A stretch of 64,000 nt of DNA from Palsa-504 sp963739615 (GTDB lineage: Bacteria > Actinomycetota > Actinomycetes > Streptosporangiales > Streptosporangiaceae). Each line of letters begins with the position of its first letter. The stretch's first letter is position 1. The position numbers and the translations under genes were made by a program. Where the stretch lies: the NCBI GenBank assembly GCA_963739615.1, contig CAVUBD010000016.1, forward strand, positions 248,001 to 312,000, read 5' to 3'. Positions 1-10,043 of the stretch are shown here, one piece after another. Below the pieces are notes generated by a model. That model was not told where the DNA came from. It worked only from the letters and a program-made list of their open reading frames with translations, and did not search any database.

Positions 1-920
1 TGCGCCCACGGGCCCATCTTGTCGGCTTCTGACCCGGGCAGGTAACCGAGGTCCTGCCCGCCGACCGCGTAAAGCGGCCGGAACACGATGACCTTGCGGT
101 GCTGCCGCCGCTCCATGACCGCCTCGAGCCCGGCGCACAGCGCCAGCGCGGACTTGCCTGTGCCCGCCCGGCCGCCGAGCGAGACGATGCCTACCTCCGG
201 GTCGAGCAGCAGGTCCAGCGCCACGCGCTGCTCCGCGCTCCGGCCGCGGAGCCCGAACGCCTCCCGGTCGCCCCGCACCAGCTGCACGGACTTGTCCGGC
301 TTGACCCGGCCGAGCGCGCTGCCGTTGGCAGAGGTCAGCACGAGCCCGGTGTGGCAGGGAATGTCGCGGGCCGCTTCGCAGTCCAAGGTGCCTGATTCGT
401 ACAGTTCCTCGATGTCACCGCTGCCGATGTCGAGCTCCGTCATCCCGGTCCAGCCTGAATCGACCGGCAGCTCAGCGCGGTACTCCTGAGCGGCCAGCCC
501 GACCGCGGCGGCCTTGACCCGTAGCGGCAGGTCCTTGCTGACGAGAACGACATCTTCGCCCTCGGCCTGCAGGCTGCACGCCACGGAAAGGATCCGCGAG
601 TCGTTGTCCCCGAGCCGGAACCCGGCAGGCAGTACCTGCGGGTCGGAATGGTTGAGTTCGACCCTGACCGTGCCGCCGAGCGTGCCGACGGGCAGTTCCG
701 CGTCCAGCCTGCCGTGCTCGATGCGCAGGTCATCGAGGTGACGCAGGGCCTGGCGGGCGAAGTAGCCCAGTTCGGGATGATGCCGTTTGGCCTCCAGCTC
801 GGTGATGACGACGACCGGCAGGACCACCACATGTTCCTCAAAACGGGTGATGGCAGCCGGATCGGCCAGCAGAACACTGGTGTCGAGTACATACGTACGG
901 CGACCTTGAGGATTGACCAC
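1..920 (-). CDS. PhoH family protein with N-terminal PIN domain (3' end cut by window edge)
   Basis: Reading from a GTG at 918-920, preceded by GGGGAG, gives at least 306 residues and runs off the left edge. Residues about 8-140 look like a PIN nuclease domain (VLDTSVLLADP near the start, acidic D/E positions, DNDSRIL around 104). From about 225 a PhoH-type P-loop ATPase begins, with Walker A GRAGTGKS near 250-257 followed by a FRPLY segment. This PIN-PhoH architecture is that of mycobacterial PhoH2, an RNA helicase/ribonuclease; the function here is inferred from family. The gene lies downstream of uppS on the same strand with a long gap, an order also seen in other actinobacteria. No frameshift is visible in the part present. 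Confidence 0.9.
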   Translation of the reverse strand, partial: MVNPQGRRTYVLDTSVLLADPAAITRFEEHVVVLPVVVITELEAKRHHPELGYFARQALRHLDDLRIEHGRLDAELPVGTLGGTVRVELNHSDPQVLPAGFRLGDNDSRILSVACSLQAEGEDVVLVSKDLPLRVKAAAVGLAAQEYRAELPVDSGWTGMTELDIGSGDIEELYESGTLDCEAARDIPCHTGLVLTSANGSALGRVKPDKSVQLVRGDREAFGLRGRSAEQRVALDLLLDPEVGIVSLGGRAGTGKSALALCAGLEAVMERRQHRKVIVFRPLYAVGGQDLGYLPGSEADKMGPWA

Positions 921-1288
921 GCAGACTCCCCTGGGCACCGGGGCAGGCCCGGCGCCGAGACAGGACACAGACGTGTCGGATGGGCCGGGCCTGGCCCCCA
1001 AAGGGCCGCGCCGGCCCTTCTGTCATCTCGCCTGCGCGCAGAGCGCGAAGCTCAGAGATTCGAGGGCCCTCCCGGGAACGGCGCCGCGCCGTCCACCACT
1101 ACCGAAGGTACCCGTGATCGTGTTACGGCAAAAGCACCGCTGAGTTACTAAGCCGCAATTCTGTCGTTAACCTGCGGTAACGTGACGAAGACGCGGTTCA
1201 GGGCCGGGTCACGTCAAGCCCTTGCCCACTGGGCTCGCCGGCCAGCGGAAACAACAGGGAAACCGCAAAAGGCCGCCGGAAAAGCGAG
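921..1288. other. intergenic region between uppS and phoH-like gene
   Basis: About 370 bp without a convincing gene. The 3' part relative to the minus strand should hold the promoter of the PIN-PhoH gene. I see no strong hairpin terminator for uppS, only short GC-rich imperfect repeats. Open frames here lack ribosome binding sites and recognisable products. Confidence 0.5.
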
Positions 1289-2050
1289 TTATGAGCCGAA
1301 CCTCCGATTACGGGCGGCGTAAGAGCGAAGAGCCCGCAAGAAGTCGACCTTGCGGAAGGCGGGCCAGTAGGCGTCGCAGAAGTAGAACTCCGAGTGCGTG
1401 CTCTGCCAGAGCAGGAAGCCGCCCAGCCGCTGCTCGCCCGAGGTGCGGATGACGAGATCGGGGTCCGGCTGGCCCGCCGTGTAGAGGTGCTCGGCGATGT
1501 GCTCGACATCGAGCACCCCGGCCAGTTCCTCGATCGTGGTACCCCGGGTCGCGTGGTCCTGCAGCAGGGAACGCACCGCGTCGGCGATCTCGCGCCGGCC
1601 GCCGTAGCCGACCGCGACGTTGACCAGGAGGCCGGGGTAACCGGCGGTCACCTCGGCCGCGTCCTTCAGGACCTGGACCGTATCGTCGGGCAGCAGGTCC
1701 AGCGCGCCGACCGGATTCACGTGCCAGCGCTCCGCCACCAGGCCCTGCACCGTGTCCTCGATGATCTTCAGCAGCGGCCCGAGCTCGGCGGCCGGGCGGG
1801 TCAGGTTGTCGGTGGAAAGCAGCCAGAGGGTGACGACCTCGACGCCGGCCTCGCGACACCACTCGAGCAGCTCGAAGATCTTGTCCGCGCCCTTGCGGTG
1901 GCCGCTGCTGACATCACGGAACCCTGCTGACCTGGCCCATCGCCTGTTACCGTCGCACATCACCCCGACGTGGCGCGGTATCGCGTCGGGCGAAAGGGAA
2001 CGCTCGAGCCGGTGCTCGTACAGCCGGTAGACCAGGTCACGAAGTCCCAT
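1289..2050 (-). CDS. uppS: isoprenyl transferase (cis-prenyltransferase, UppS/Rv1086-like)
   Basis: The 253-residue protein condenses isopentenyl diphosphate onto an allylic diphosphate in Z configuration, making polyprenyl carrier lipid precursors for the cell envelope. The family signature is clear: HVGVMCDGNRRWAR near residues 28-41 with the catalytic Asp in CDGNRRWA, LWLLSTDNLTRP, and the C-terminal DLVIRTSGEQRLGGFLLWQ segment. The ATG at 2048-2050 is chosen over the upstream in-frame ATG (2098) because GAGGAAGG sits about 7 nt before it. The length is near that of short-chain Z-farnesyl diphosphate synthases such as Rv1086; whether it makes short or long products cannot be read from sequence alone. 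Confidence 0.95.
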   Translation of the reverse strand: MGLRDLVYRLYEHRLERSLSPDAIPRHVGVMCDGNRRWARSAGFRDVSSGHRKGADKIFELLEWCREAGVEVVTLWLLSTDNLTRPAAELGPLLKIIEDTVQGLVAERWHVNPVGALDLLPDDTVQVLKDAAEVTAGYPGLLVNVAVGYGGRREIADAVRSLLQDHATRGTTIEELAGVLDVEHIAEHLYTAGQPDPDLVIRTSGEQRLGGFLLWQSTHSEFYFCDAYWPAFRKVDFLRALRSYAARNRRFGS

Positions 2051-2165
2051 GCGCCGGCCTTCCTCATCGCCGTGAAGATCTATGAGAAACGTATCCAACG
2101 AATGGAACGCTTCGGTCGGCGGCTAAGGTTTCGGGCAGGCGGGCCGGATTAGCTTGTGATCGAGT

Positions 2166-2807
2166 TCACGCGCTCGCTGGCCCCTGGTCCCGGACTTCCT
2201 CGACATGCCGCAGGGCAGCACGCAGCCGCGCCAGCCAGGCATCGGCATTCTCTCCGGTCAGCCGCACGCACCAGGCCAGCGCGTCGCTTCGGCTGCGCGC
2301 CACGCCCGCGTCGACCAGCGTGTCGAGCACCCGGCGCTCGGGCTGGCGCAGCCTGGTCATGACCGGTACCGACAGTGTGGTGAACATCTCAGTCACGCCC
2401 GCGCAGGTGACCCCCCACGACACCTTGCGCCGGAACTTGTGCTCGGCCTCGCGCGCGATCTCGATCCGGCGTCCCCTGGTCTCCTCGCGGTACCTGCGGA
2501 TCCTGCCCTCGGCCGCGGCGGCCCGCTCGGCGTCTGACGCCCCGGCCGCTTCCGGGTCGGCTAGCACCCCCACGACGGTGATCTCCTCGCGGTCCACCTG
2601 GACGTCGGGCGCGGCCGTGAACAAGTCGGCTGGCAGCCGGCCGGCGAACCAGGCGCGGACTTCTGCCGCGGCGCTCGCCCGTCCCGACCCGCCTGCCCCG
2701 CCCGGCTCGGAGCCGTGCTCGGAGGCCGTCTCGCTACTAGCGTTCGTGTCGTTTCCCGTCCCGGCCGCGTCGTCCGCTGGCCCGGATCCTGCTTGCTCTG
2801 TATTCAT
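2166..2807 (-). CDS. conserved hypothetical protein with Ala/Gly-rich head and helical C-terminal domain
   Basis: The 213-residue protein is hydrophilic with no signal peptide or membrane segment. The first about 45 residues are low-complexity (Ala, Gly, Ser, Glu). Residues about 100-145 are rich in Arg and Glu and probably helical (RYREETRGRRIEIAREAEHKFRRK). The C-terminal part (RLRQPERRVLDTLVDAGVARSRSDALAWCVRL) resembles a ribbon-helix-helix or similar DNA-binding layout, but this is only a visual impression. The start at 2807 is preferred to 2861 because the upstream extension has no family-like features; a 16-bp palindrome overlaps this start. I do not recognise a function. Confidence 0.6.
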   Translation of the reverse strand: MNTEQAGSGPADDAAGTGNDTNASSETASEHGSEPGGAGGSGRASAAAEVRAWFAGRLPADLFTAAPDVQVDREEITVVGVLADPEAAGASDAERAAAAEGRIRRYREETRGRRIEIAREAEHKFRRKVSWGVTCAGVTEMFTTLSVPVMTRLRQPERRVLDTLVDAGVARSRSDALAWCVRLTGENADAWLARLRAALRHVEEVRDQGPASA

Positions 2808-2822
2808 GTAATTATGATTACA
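2807..2822. promoter_or_regulatory. 16-bp near-palindrome TGTAATTATGATTACA
   Basis: The arms TGTAAT and ATTACA are perfect inverted repeats around a TATG centre, in a strongly AT-rich island inside GC-rich DNA. It touches the start codon of the hypothetical gene at 2807, which fits an operator or a promoter element. The binding factor is unknown. Confidence 0.5.
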
Positions 2823-2870
2823 CCTATGGTCGGGCGCGTCAAACGCCGGAACGGGTGTCAATCGCCTGGG

Positions 2871-3137
2871 TTATCCGCCGGACCTGGGCGGGCTCGTCCC
2901 TGGCTCGCCGGCGGTCCGCAGCACGGCAGAGCCTAGCCACTGGCTGGCGAGCAGGCCCAGCTCGATGTGCAGGCGGTTCTGGGTAACGGGCCGCCCCAGG
3001 CTCTCCTCGGCCTTGCGCACCCGGTACTGGACCGTGTTCTTGTGCAGCATGAGACGTTCGGCCGTGGCCTTGTAGCTGCCGTTTTCCTGCAGGAATACGC
3101 GCAGCGTATCGCGCAAGCGGGCGTTGTGGTCGTCGTG
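2871..3137 (-). pseudogene. C-terminal HTH remnant of a PucR/CdaR-type regulator
   Basis: The reading frame starts right after an in-frame TGA at 3138-3140 and encodes NARLRDTLRVFLQENGSYKATAERL followed by LHKNTVQYRVRKAEESLG. This is the typical C-terminal helix-turn-helix (HTH_30) of PucR-family regulators, whose usual length is 400-600 residues. Only the last about 80 residues remain; the N-terminal sensory and GGDEF-like parts are gone. A TTG at 3114-3116 could in principle start a free 81-residue HTH protein, but decay after deletion is more likely. It lies head to head with the acyl-CoA dehydrogenase, a common arrangement for regulator and target. Confidence 0.8.
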
Positions 3138-3264
3138 TCAGGGCGTTGTTGGTGTCGGCCGGACTATCGACAGCCCGGCCGAGGCCGAGGAACCTGGTCA
3201 GCAGGCGAGTACGGCGACCGTCGACGTGGACTCAGGCGGTCACCTTAAGGGATGGGAGGCAGCA

Positions 3265-4455
3265 GTGGATCTGCAGGTGGGCGTCGCTGACGCCTTGGGC
3301 ACGGACTACTTCTTCTTGAAGGAACAGCTCACCGACACCCAGTACCAGGTGCTGCTGCGCACGCGGGAATTCGCCGCCACCGAGGTGCTGCCGGTGATCA
3401 ACGACTACTGGCAGCGGGCCGAGTTCCCCTGGCCGCTGATAGAGAAGCTCGGCGCGCTGGGTGTCATCGGCGATGGCATAGTGGGCTACGGATGCCCGGA
3501 TCTCGACCCGATCTCAGTCGGCCTGGCCTATATGGAGCTCAGCCGCGGCGACGGCAGCATCGGCACCTTCTCCGGCGTCCAGGCCGGGCTGGCGATGCAG
3601 TCGATCGCCAAGTGCGGATCGGAGGATCAGAAGCAGCGGTGGCTGCCGCCGATGGCACGATTGGAAAAGATCGGCGCGTTCGCCCTGACCGAACCCGACC
3701 ACGGCTCGGACTCGGTCGGCTTGGAGACCCGTGCCCGCCGCGACGGCGATTCATATGTCCTCGACGGCGAGAAGAAGTGGATCGGCAACGGCAGCATCGC
3801 CGATGTCATCGTGGTGTGGGCCCGTGACACCGAGGACCGCCAGGTCAAGGGCTTTCTCGTGGAGAAGGGTACGCCGGGGTACAACGCCACGGTCATCGAG
3901 GGCAAGGGCGCGCTGCGAGCGGTGTGGCAGGCGCATATCCGCCTGGAGGAAGTGCGGGTACCCGCAGAGAACAAGCTGCCAGGAGCGAACTCGTTCAAGG
4001 ACACGGCGGAGGTTCTCGTCGGCACGCGCAGCGCGTGCGCGTGGATGGCTCTCGGGCACGCGCTCGCCGGCTTCGACACGGCCCTGACCTATTCGAAGCG
4101 GCGAAAGCAGTTCGGCAAGCCGCTGGCTAGCTTCCAGATTGTCCAGGACCGGCTGGTGAAGATGCTCGCGGACGTCACCGCCATGCAGCTGTATTGCCTG
4201 CAGATCGGCCACCTCGCCGCCGAGGGACGCTTGCAGCCGACCCTGGCCGGGCTGGCCAAGATGCACAACACCAGCAAGGCCCGCACCGTGCTGCACACGG
4301 CGCGAGATCTGCTCGGCGGAAACGGGATCCTGCTCGACTTCCAGGTCATGCGGCACATGGCAGACGTTGAAGCCGTGCACACGTTCGAGGGCACGGAAAC
4401 AATGCAGACCCTGATCGTCGGCCGCGACATCACCGGCATCAGCGCCTTCACCTGA
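3265..4455 (+). CDS. acyl-CoA dehydrogenase (glutaryl-CoA dehydrogenase-like)
   Basis: The 396-residue flavoenzyme oxidises an acyl-CoA thioester at the alpha-beta bond, passing electrons to FAD. Family segments in order: FALTEPDHGSD (ACAD signature 1) near residue 140, GEKKWIGNGSIADVIVVWAR, the RRKQFGKPLASFQIVQ FAD/dimer segment near 280, LLGGNGIL and VHTFEGTETMQ near the end; the Glu of EGT is the catalytic base in glutaryl-CoA dehydrogenase-type members. The GTG at 3265 is chosen because GGGAGG lies 5 nt upstream and the frame upstream of it is not family-like. Exact substrate unknown. Both neighbours are decayed genes, so its original regulon partner and pathway are lost. Confidence 0.92.
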   Translation: MDLQVGVADALGTDYFFLKEQLTDTQYQVLLRTREFAATEVLPVINDYWQRAEFPWPLIEKLGALGVIGDGIVGYGCPDLDPISVGLAYMELSRGDGSIGTFSGVQAGLAMQSIAKCGSEDQKQRWLPPMARLEKIGAFALTEPDHGSDSVGLETRARRDGDSYVLDGEKKWIGNGSIADVIVVWARDTEDRQVKGFLVEKGTPGYNATVIEGKGALRAVWQAHIRLEEVRVPAENKLPGANSFKDTAEVLVGTRSACAWMALGHALAGFDTALTYSKRRKQFGKPLASFQIVQDRLVKMLADVTAMQLYCLQIGHLAAEGRLQPTLAGLAKMHNTSKARTVLHTARDLLGGNGILLDFQVMRHMADVEAVHTFEGTETMQTLIVGRDITGISAFT

Positions 4456-4492
4456 ACCCGTTCTCTGCTCTCATCGGCAGAAAGGACTAACG

Positions 4493-4744
4493 ATGACCGG
4501 CGAACCGGCGCTGATGCTGCTCACGGGCATCGGAGCGAGCCTCAGTCGCTCGGCGCCGTTCGAGGACGCGCTGAATCAGTACGGTGTGCAGACGATCGCC
4601 GTCGACGCGCCAGGTACCGGAGACTCGACCCGGTACCGCCGGCCGCGACGCATGCCCGGCCTGGCGGCTTCCCCAACCCCGGCCGTCCCGGCCGTTTCAC
4701 CGGCCCGCTCCCTCGGAACCGCCTTAGACGGGGCCGCCGGCTAG
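4493..4744 (+). pseudogene. N-terminal fragment of an alpha/beta hydrolase (PHA depolymerase-like)
   Basis: The frame begins 38 bp after the dehydrogenase, with an AGAAAGGA ribosome binding site before ATG 4493. The first about 58 residues (ALMLLTGIGASLSR, then TIAVDAPGTGDSTRYRRPRRMPGLA) match the beta-strand and oxyanion region at the start of alpha/beta hydrolases of the poly(3-hydroxyalkanoate) depolymerase type. After MPGLA (about position 4666) similarity stops and the frame runs into low-complexity Pro/Ala codons over the end of the opposite-strand NlpC gene. The catalytic Ser, Asp and His are absent. It is a 5' remnant of a gene once in operon with the dehydrogenase. Confidence 0.7.
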
Positions 4745-6070
4745 GGCGGTGGCGACCTGGGGGGACACGCGGATGGCGCCCGCGAACTGGGAGCCGAAAC
4801 TGGCCGGGACGACCTGGACGTCCATGCCGGGCTGCGGCGCCTGGATCATCCACCCGTTGCCCAGGTAGATCGCGACGTGCGAGATGTAACCGGGGTCGGT
4901 CGGGTCGGTGTGATAGAAGAGCAGGTCACCGGGCGCCAGCTGGCTGACAGGAACGGCCGGCCCGGTCCGCGCCTGATCGGCGGCGACCCGGGGCATGGAC
5001 ACGCCCGCCTGGGCGAAGGCCCACTGGACGAGGCCGGAGCAGTCGAACGAGGCCGGGCCGGCCGCGCCCCACACGTACGGCCGGCCCCGCGCGCTCTCGG
5101 CCGCGCGCAGGGCCGCGCCCAGCTGGACCGTGGTCATGGCCCCGGCCCCGGAGGGGGACCCGGAGGGGACCCGGCCGGCCGGGATCATGCCCGCGGACGC
5201 CCTGAACACCTGAGTGACCAGCGGCTCGACGGCCGCGCCTGACGGCAGGAGCTTCTTGATCCGGGCCACGAGCGACGGCACGCTCGAGGGCGGCGCGCTG
5301 ATGACGATGGCGTTGCCGGCCGGCACCCCCAGCGACCTCGCGGTCGAGTCGGACACCACGGCGTCGACCCCGCCGATGCCCACCGTGCCGAACGCGACGA
5401 CCGGCAGCCGTTCCTGCTGGCGACCCGCCGCGGTTACCTGGCCGCCGAGGGAGAGCCGGTCCAGGGTGCCCATGGTGTACGACACCGCGACGCCGCCGTT
5501 GGCCACCCCCTGCCACAGCTGGTCGGAGGCGGCCATGGACGGGGCGGCGTAGGCGCGGAAAACGGACGGGTCGACGCCGAGCACGGCCGTGTACGTCCCG
5601 TTGATCTCGACCTTGGCGGCTTCGAGCGGATCGGCGCTGATGACATCCTGCTGCCGCGACACCGCGGTCCTGACCTGACCGGAAAGCGGGAAGGGCGCGA
5701 CGACCAGCAGATCCGCCTGCCGCAGCCCGCGCAGCGGGGCCACCGGGTCGGATCGGGTCTTCCCGGTGCCCGCCGCGACGGACGCGCTGGCCCTGGGCCC
5801 GGCGCTGGCGACGGGTACCGCGATCGGCCTGCCGCCGCCATCGGCGTTGCCGCCGAGCAACGGCACGACCGGCCCCGTCTTGTCCGCCGGAGCCGGGCGG
5901 CCAGGCTGGCGAGTCCCGCTCATCGCGGCCGGATGGCCGCCCATCGTGATCAGCACCGCGCCCACGACGACCCCGATGAGCGCCAGCACGCTGATCAGCG
6001 CCGGGACCGGGTGCCTGAGGACAGGAGACCTCTGCGGTCCCCTGTTCGCGATCAGTCCCCACCCACGCAT
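4724..6070 (-). CDS. secreted/membrane-anchored NlpC/P60 family peptidoglycan hydrolase
   Basis: The 448-residue protein has an N-terminal membrane segment (ALISVLALIGVVVGAVLITM, about residues 22-41), a Pro/Gly/Ala-rich linker, a central domain of unknown type, and a C-terminal NlpC/P60 domain of about 110 residues. The catalytic Cys is in FDCSGLVQWAF (about residue 344) and the His in YISHVAIYLGNG (about 398). Such enzymes cut D-gamma-glutamyl to diaminopimelate bonds in wall peptides. The start at 6070 is preferred because the upstream extension to 6208 would overlap the DUF255 gene and is not signal-like. It lies 58 bp downstream of that gene on the same strand. Confidence 0.88.
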   Translation of the reverse strand: MRGWGLIANRGPQRSPVLRHPVPALISVLALIGVVVGAVLITMGGHPAAMSGTRQPGRPAPADKTGPVVPLLGGNADGGGRPIAVPVASAGPRASASVAAGTGKTRSDPVAPLRGLRQADLLVVAPFPLSGQVRTAVSRQQDVISADPLEAAKVEINGTYTAVLGVDPSVFRAYAAPSMAASDQLWQGVANGGVAVSYTMGTLDRLSLGGQVTAAGRQQERLPVVAFGTVGIGGVDAVVSDSTARSLGVPAGNAIVISAPPSSVPSLVARIKKLLPSGAAVEPLVTQVFRASAGMIPAGRVPSGSPSGAGAMTTVQLGAALRAAESARGRPYVWGAAGPASFDCSGLVQWAFAQAGVSMPRVAADQARTGPAVPVSQLAPGDLLFYHTDPTDPGYISHVAIYLGNGWMIQAPQPGMDVQVVPASFGSQFAGAIRVSPQVATALAGGPV

Positions 6071-6128
6071 CGCCTCTACGATACGTGCCCAAGCCCCCGT
6101 CCTGGCCAGAGCTGGCTGGCCAGAATCG

Positions 6129-8159
<2,031 letters not shown>

Positions 8160-8176
8160 AGGCCCACGGTACTAGC

Positions 8177-8196
8177 CCGGGGGGACGACCCCCCGG
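8177..8196 (-). terminator. GC-rich hairpin after metal ABC operon
   Basis: Perfect 8-bp inverted repeat CCGGGGGG / CCCCCCGG around a 4-nt loop. With the hairpin at 8255-8275 it fills the space between the stop of the last permease gene (8326) and the start of the DUF255 gene (8159). Confidence 0.5.
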
Positions 8197-8254
8197 AACC
8201 CCCCGGTGCGCTTCGCGCCCTGGCGGTGGGGCTCGCCGTAGTATCACGCGGCCG

Positions 8255-8275
8255 GAGGGGGCCGGAGGCCCCCTC
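8255..8275 (-). terminator. GC-rich hairpin terminator of the metal ABC operon
   Basis: Perfect 9-bp arms GAGGGGGCC / GGCCCCCTC with a 3-nt loop. It lies 51 bp downstream of the last permease stop codon. There is no U tract, as is usual for actinomycete terminators. The DNA between it and 8340 also carries three copies of GCCGCGGGA-like sequence. Confidence 0.55.
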
Positions 8276-8325
8276 GCGGGCCGCGGGATGCGGCTTGCGC
8301 CGCGGGATTCGCCGTAGCGGCCGGG

Positions 8326-9150
8326 CTACGCCGCGGGAATGGCCGTAGGGCTGTGGCGGAGGCTGCGGCGACGGATGGCGGCGCAGGCCTGGCCGGATAG
8401 GTAGAAGGCGGCGCCTAGGACGCCGACGAAGAAGCCTAGGGGCCAGTTGGTCTGGTAGGAGACGGCGATGCCGGTCCAGACGGTGACCAGCGCGATCGCG
8501 ACGGACAGGGTCATCGCGAGCATCGGTCTCGCGGTCAGCGACCTAGCCGCGGCGGCGGGGCCGATCATCAGGCTGAACATCAGCAGGGCGCCCACCACCG
8601 GCACCGTCATGCTCGTGGCCAGGGCCATGACCAGGAGGAACCCGAGATCAAGGCGCCGGGGAGACACCCCGCGCGCCTCGGCTACCTCAGGCATCGCGGA
8701 GGACAGCAGCAGCGGGCGGGACATGACGACGATGGCGGCGATGGACACCGCGCCGAGCACGAGAATGGGCAGCACCTCGCCCGTGCTGACGCCGAACACC
8801 TCGCCGAACAGCAGCGAGTACGCCTCCTGGGCGTACTCGGTGCTCCAGCTGACGAACAGCGCGCCGATGCCGAGCATCATCACGAAGGTCATCGCGGTGG
8901 CCACGTCGGGCCGGGCCCGGCGGCTCAGCCCCGCGATGCCGAACGCCCCCGCCACCGAGAACACGGCCAGGCCCGCGAACGGGTTGAGCCCGAGCAGGCT
9001 GGCGCCCGCCGCGCCGGCGAAGGCGCCGTTGGGGATGGCGTGCGCCGCGAACGTCGAACCGCGCAGCACGGCGAAGAACCCGGTCACCCCGGCGATCACC
9101 GCCACCGCCGTGGCCGCGATCCAGGTGTTCAGCATCAGGCCGGTGAACAT
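8326..9150 (-). CDS. zinc/manganese ABC transporter permease (ZnuB/TroD type), second permease
   Basis: The 274-residue membrane protein is predicted to have 7-8 transmembrane helices (for example TAVAVIAGVTGFFAVLRG and LVMALATSMTVPVVGALLMFSLMIG) and belongs to the ABC-3 permease family. The conserved HAIPNGAFAGAAGASLLGLNPF segment near residue 40 is the family coupling region. It overlaps the previous permease gene by 16 bp, so it is the last gene of a tightly packed operon. Two different permeases next to each other suggest a heterodimeric channel as in TroCD/MntCD-like systems. Confidence 0.9.
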   Translation of the reverse strand: MFTGLMLNTWIAATAVAVIAGVTGFFAVLRGSTFAAHAIPNGAFAGAAGASLLGLNPFAGLAVFSVAGAFGIAGLSRRARPDVATAMTFVMMLGIGALFVSWSTEYAQEAYSLLFGEVFGVSTGEVLPILVLGAVSIAAIVVMSRPLLLSSAMPEVAEARGVSPRRLDLGFLLVMALATSMTVPVVGALLMFSLMIGPAAAARSLTARPMLAMTLSVAIALVTVWTGIAVSYQTNWPLGFFVGVLGAAFYLSGQACAAIRRRSLRHSPTAIPAA

Positions 9151-10043
9151 ACCTGCTCCGTGTCCGGGCTGTGCGCCGCCACCGGCCGCCGGGCGCGCGG
9201 GCGCAGGTAGCTGACCAGGTAGCCGCCGACGATCAGGGTCACCACGAAGAAGCTGACCGGCCAGCCCCGGCCCGCGGGCGGCCAGTAGAAGCTGTCGTAG
9301 GCGAGCACGATGCCGAGCCAGATCGCCGCCACCCCGATGCCCGCGGCCACGGCCACGGCCCGGACCGGGCCCTTCGCGACCCGCAGCGCGGTCGCGGCCG
9401 GCCCGATCAGCAGCGCGGTGCTCAGCACCGCGCCGATGATCACGGCGGAAAGCGCCACCGACACCGCCAGGGCCATCAGGTAGGCCGCGCCCACGGCGCG
9501 CACCGGGACGCCGCGGGCCGCCGCGATGTCCGGGCTGAGCGAGCTCAGCAGCAGCACGCGGGCCAGCACCAGGACCGTGGCCAGTGCGAGCAGCGCGGAG
9601 ACGATCAGCGCCGGGACCGTGGCGGCGGTCAGCACGAAGATGGAGCCGAACAAGATGCTGAACGACGCGCCTGTCGTCGTGCTGTACTGGGTGCCCAGGT
9701 ACAGGAAGAGCGCGGCCAGGCCGAGCGCGGCGCCGAGCACCACGCCGGTGGCCACGTCCCGGCCGCGGCGGCGCTGGATGCCGATCATCTCCATGAACGC
9801 GGCCGCGCCCGCGCCGAAGGCCAGGTACCCCCAGAACTGGTTGACGCCGATCAGGAACGCGCCGGACCCGCCGGTGGTGGCGATGTCGGCGAGGGCATGG
9901 CCGGCGAACGACTGACCGCGCGTCACCGTGAACACGCCCACCACGGCGGAGGTGACGGCGATGACGGTCCCGACGGCCAGCGCGATGTGCACCGGTCCGC
10001 TGCCGAACAAGCCGGGCTCGAAGACGTACCTCAGCACGGTCAC
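9135..10043 (-). CDS. zinc/manganese ABC transporter permease, first permease
   Basis: The 302-residue integral membrane protein of the ABC-3 family shows 7-8 hydrophobic helices and the segment GQSFAGHALADIATTGGSGAFLIGVNQFWG, equivalent to the FAGHAL/HA-P motif of ZnuB-like permeases. The start overlaps the ATPase stop codon by 4 bp and the end overlaps the next permease, which points to translational coupling. It pairs with the second permease for metal passage; selectivity for Zn or Mn is not readable, but the Zur-type regulator next door favours zinc. Confidence 0.9.
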   Translation of the reverse strand: MTVLRYVFEPGLFGSGPVHIALAVGTVIAVTSAVVGVFTVTRGQSFAGHALADIATTGGSGAFLIGVNQFWGYLAFGAGAAAFMEMIGIQRRRGRDVATGVVLGAALGLAALFLYLGTQYSTTTGASFSILFGSIFVLTAATVPALIVSALLALATVLVLARVLLLSSLSPDIAAARGVPVRAVGAAYLMALAVSVALSAVIIGAVLSTALLIGPAATALRVAKGPVRAVAVAAGIGVAAIWLGIVLAYDSFYWPPAGRGWPVSFFVVTLIVGGYLVSYLRPRARRPVAAHSPDTEQVCSPA

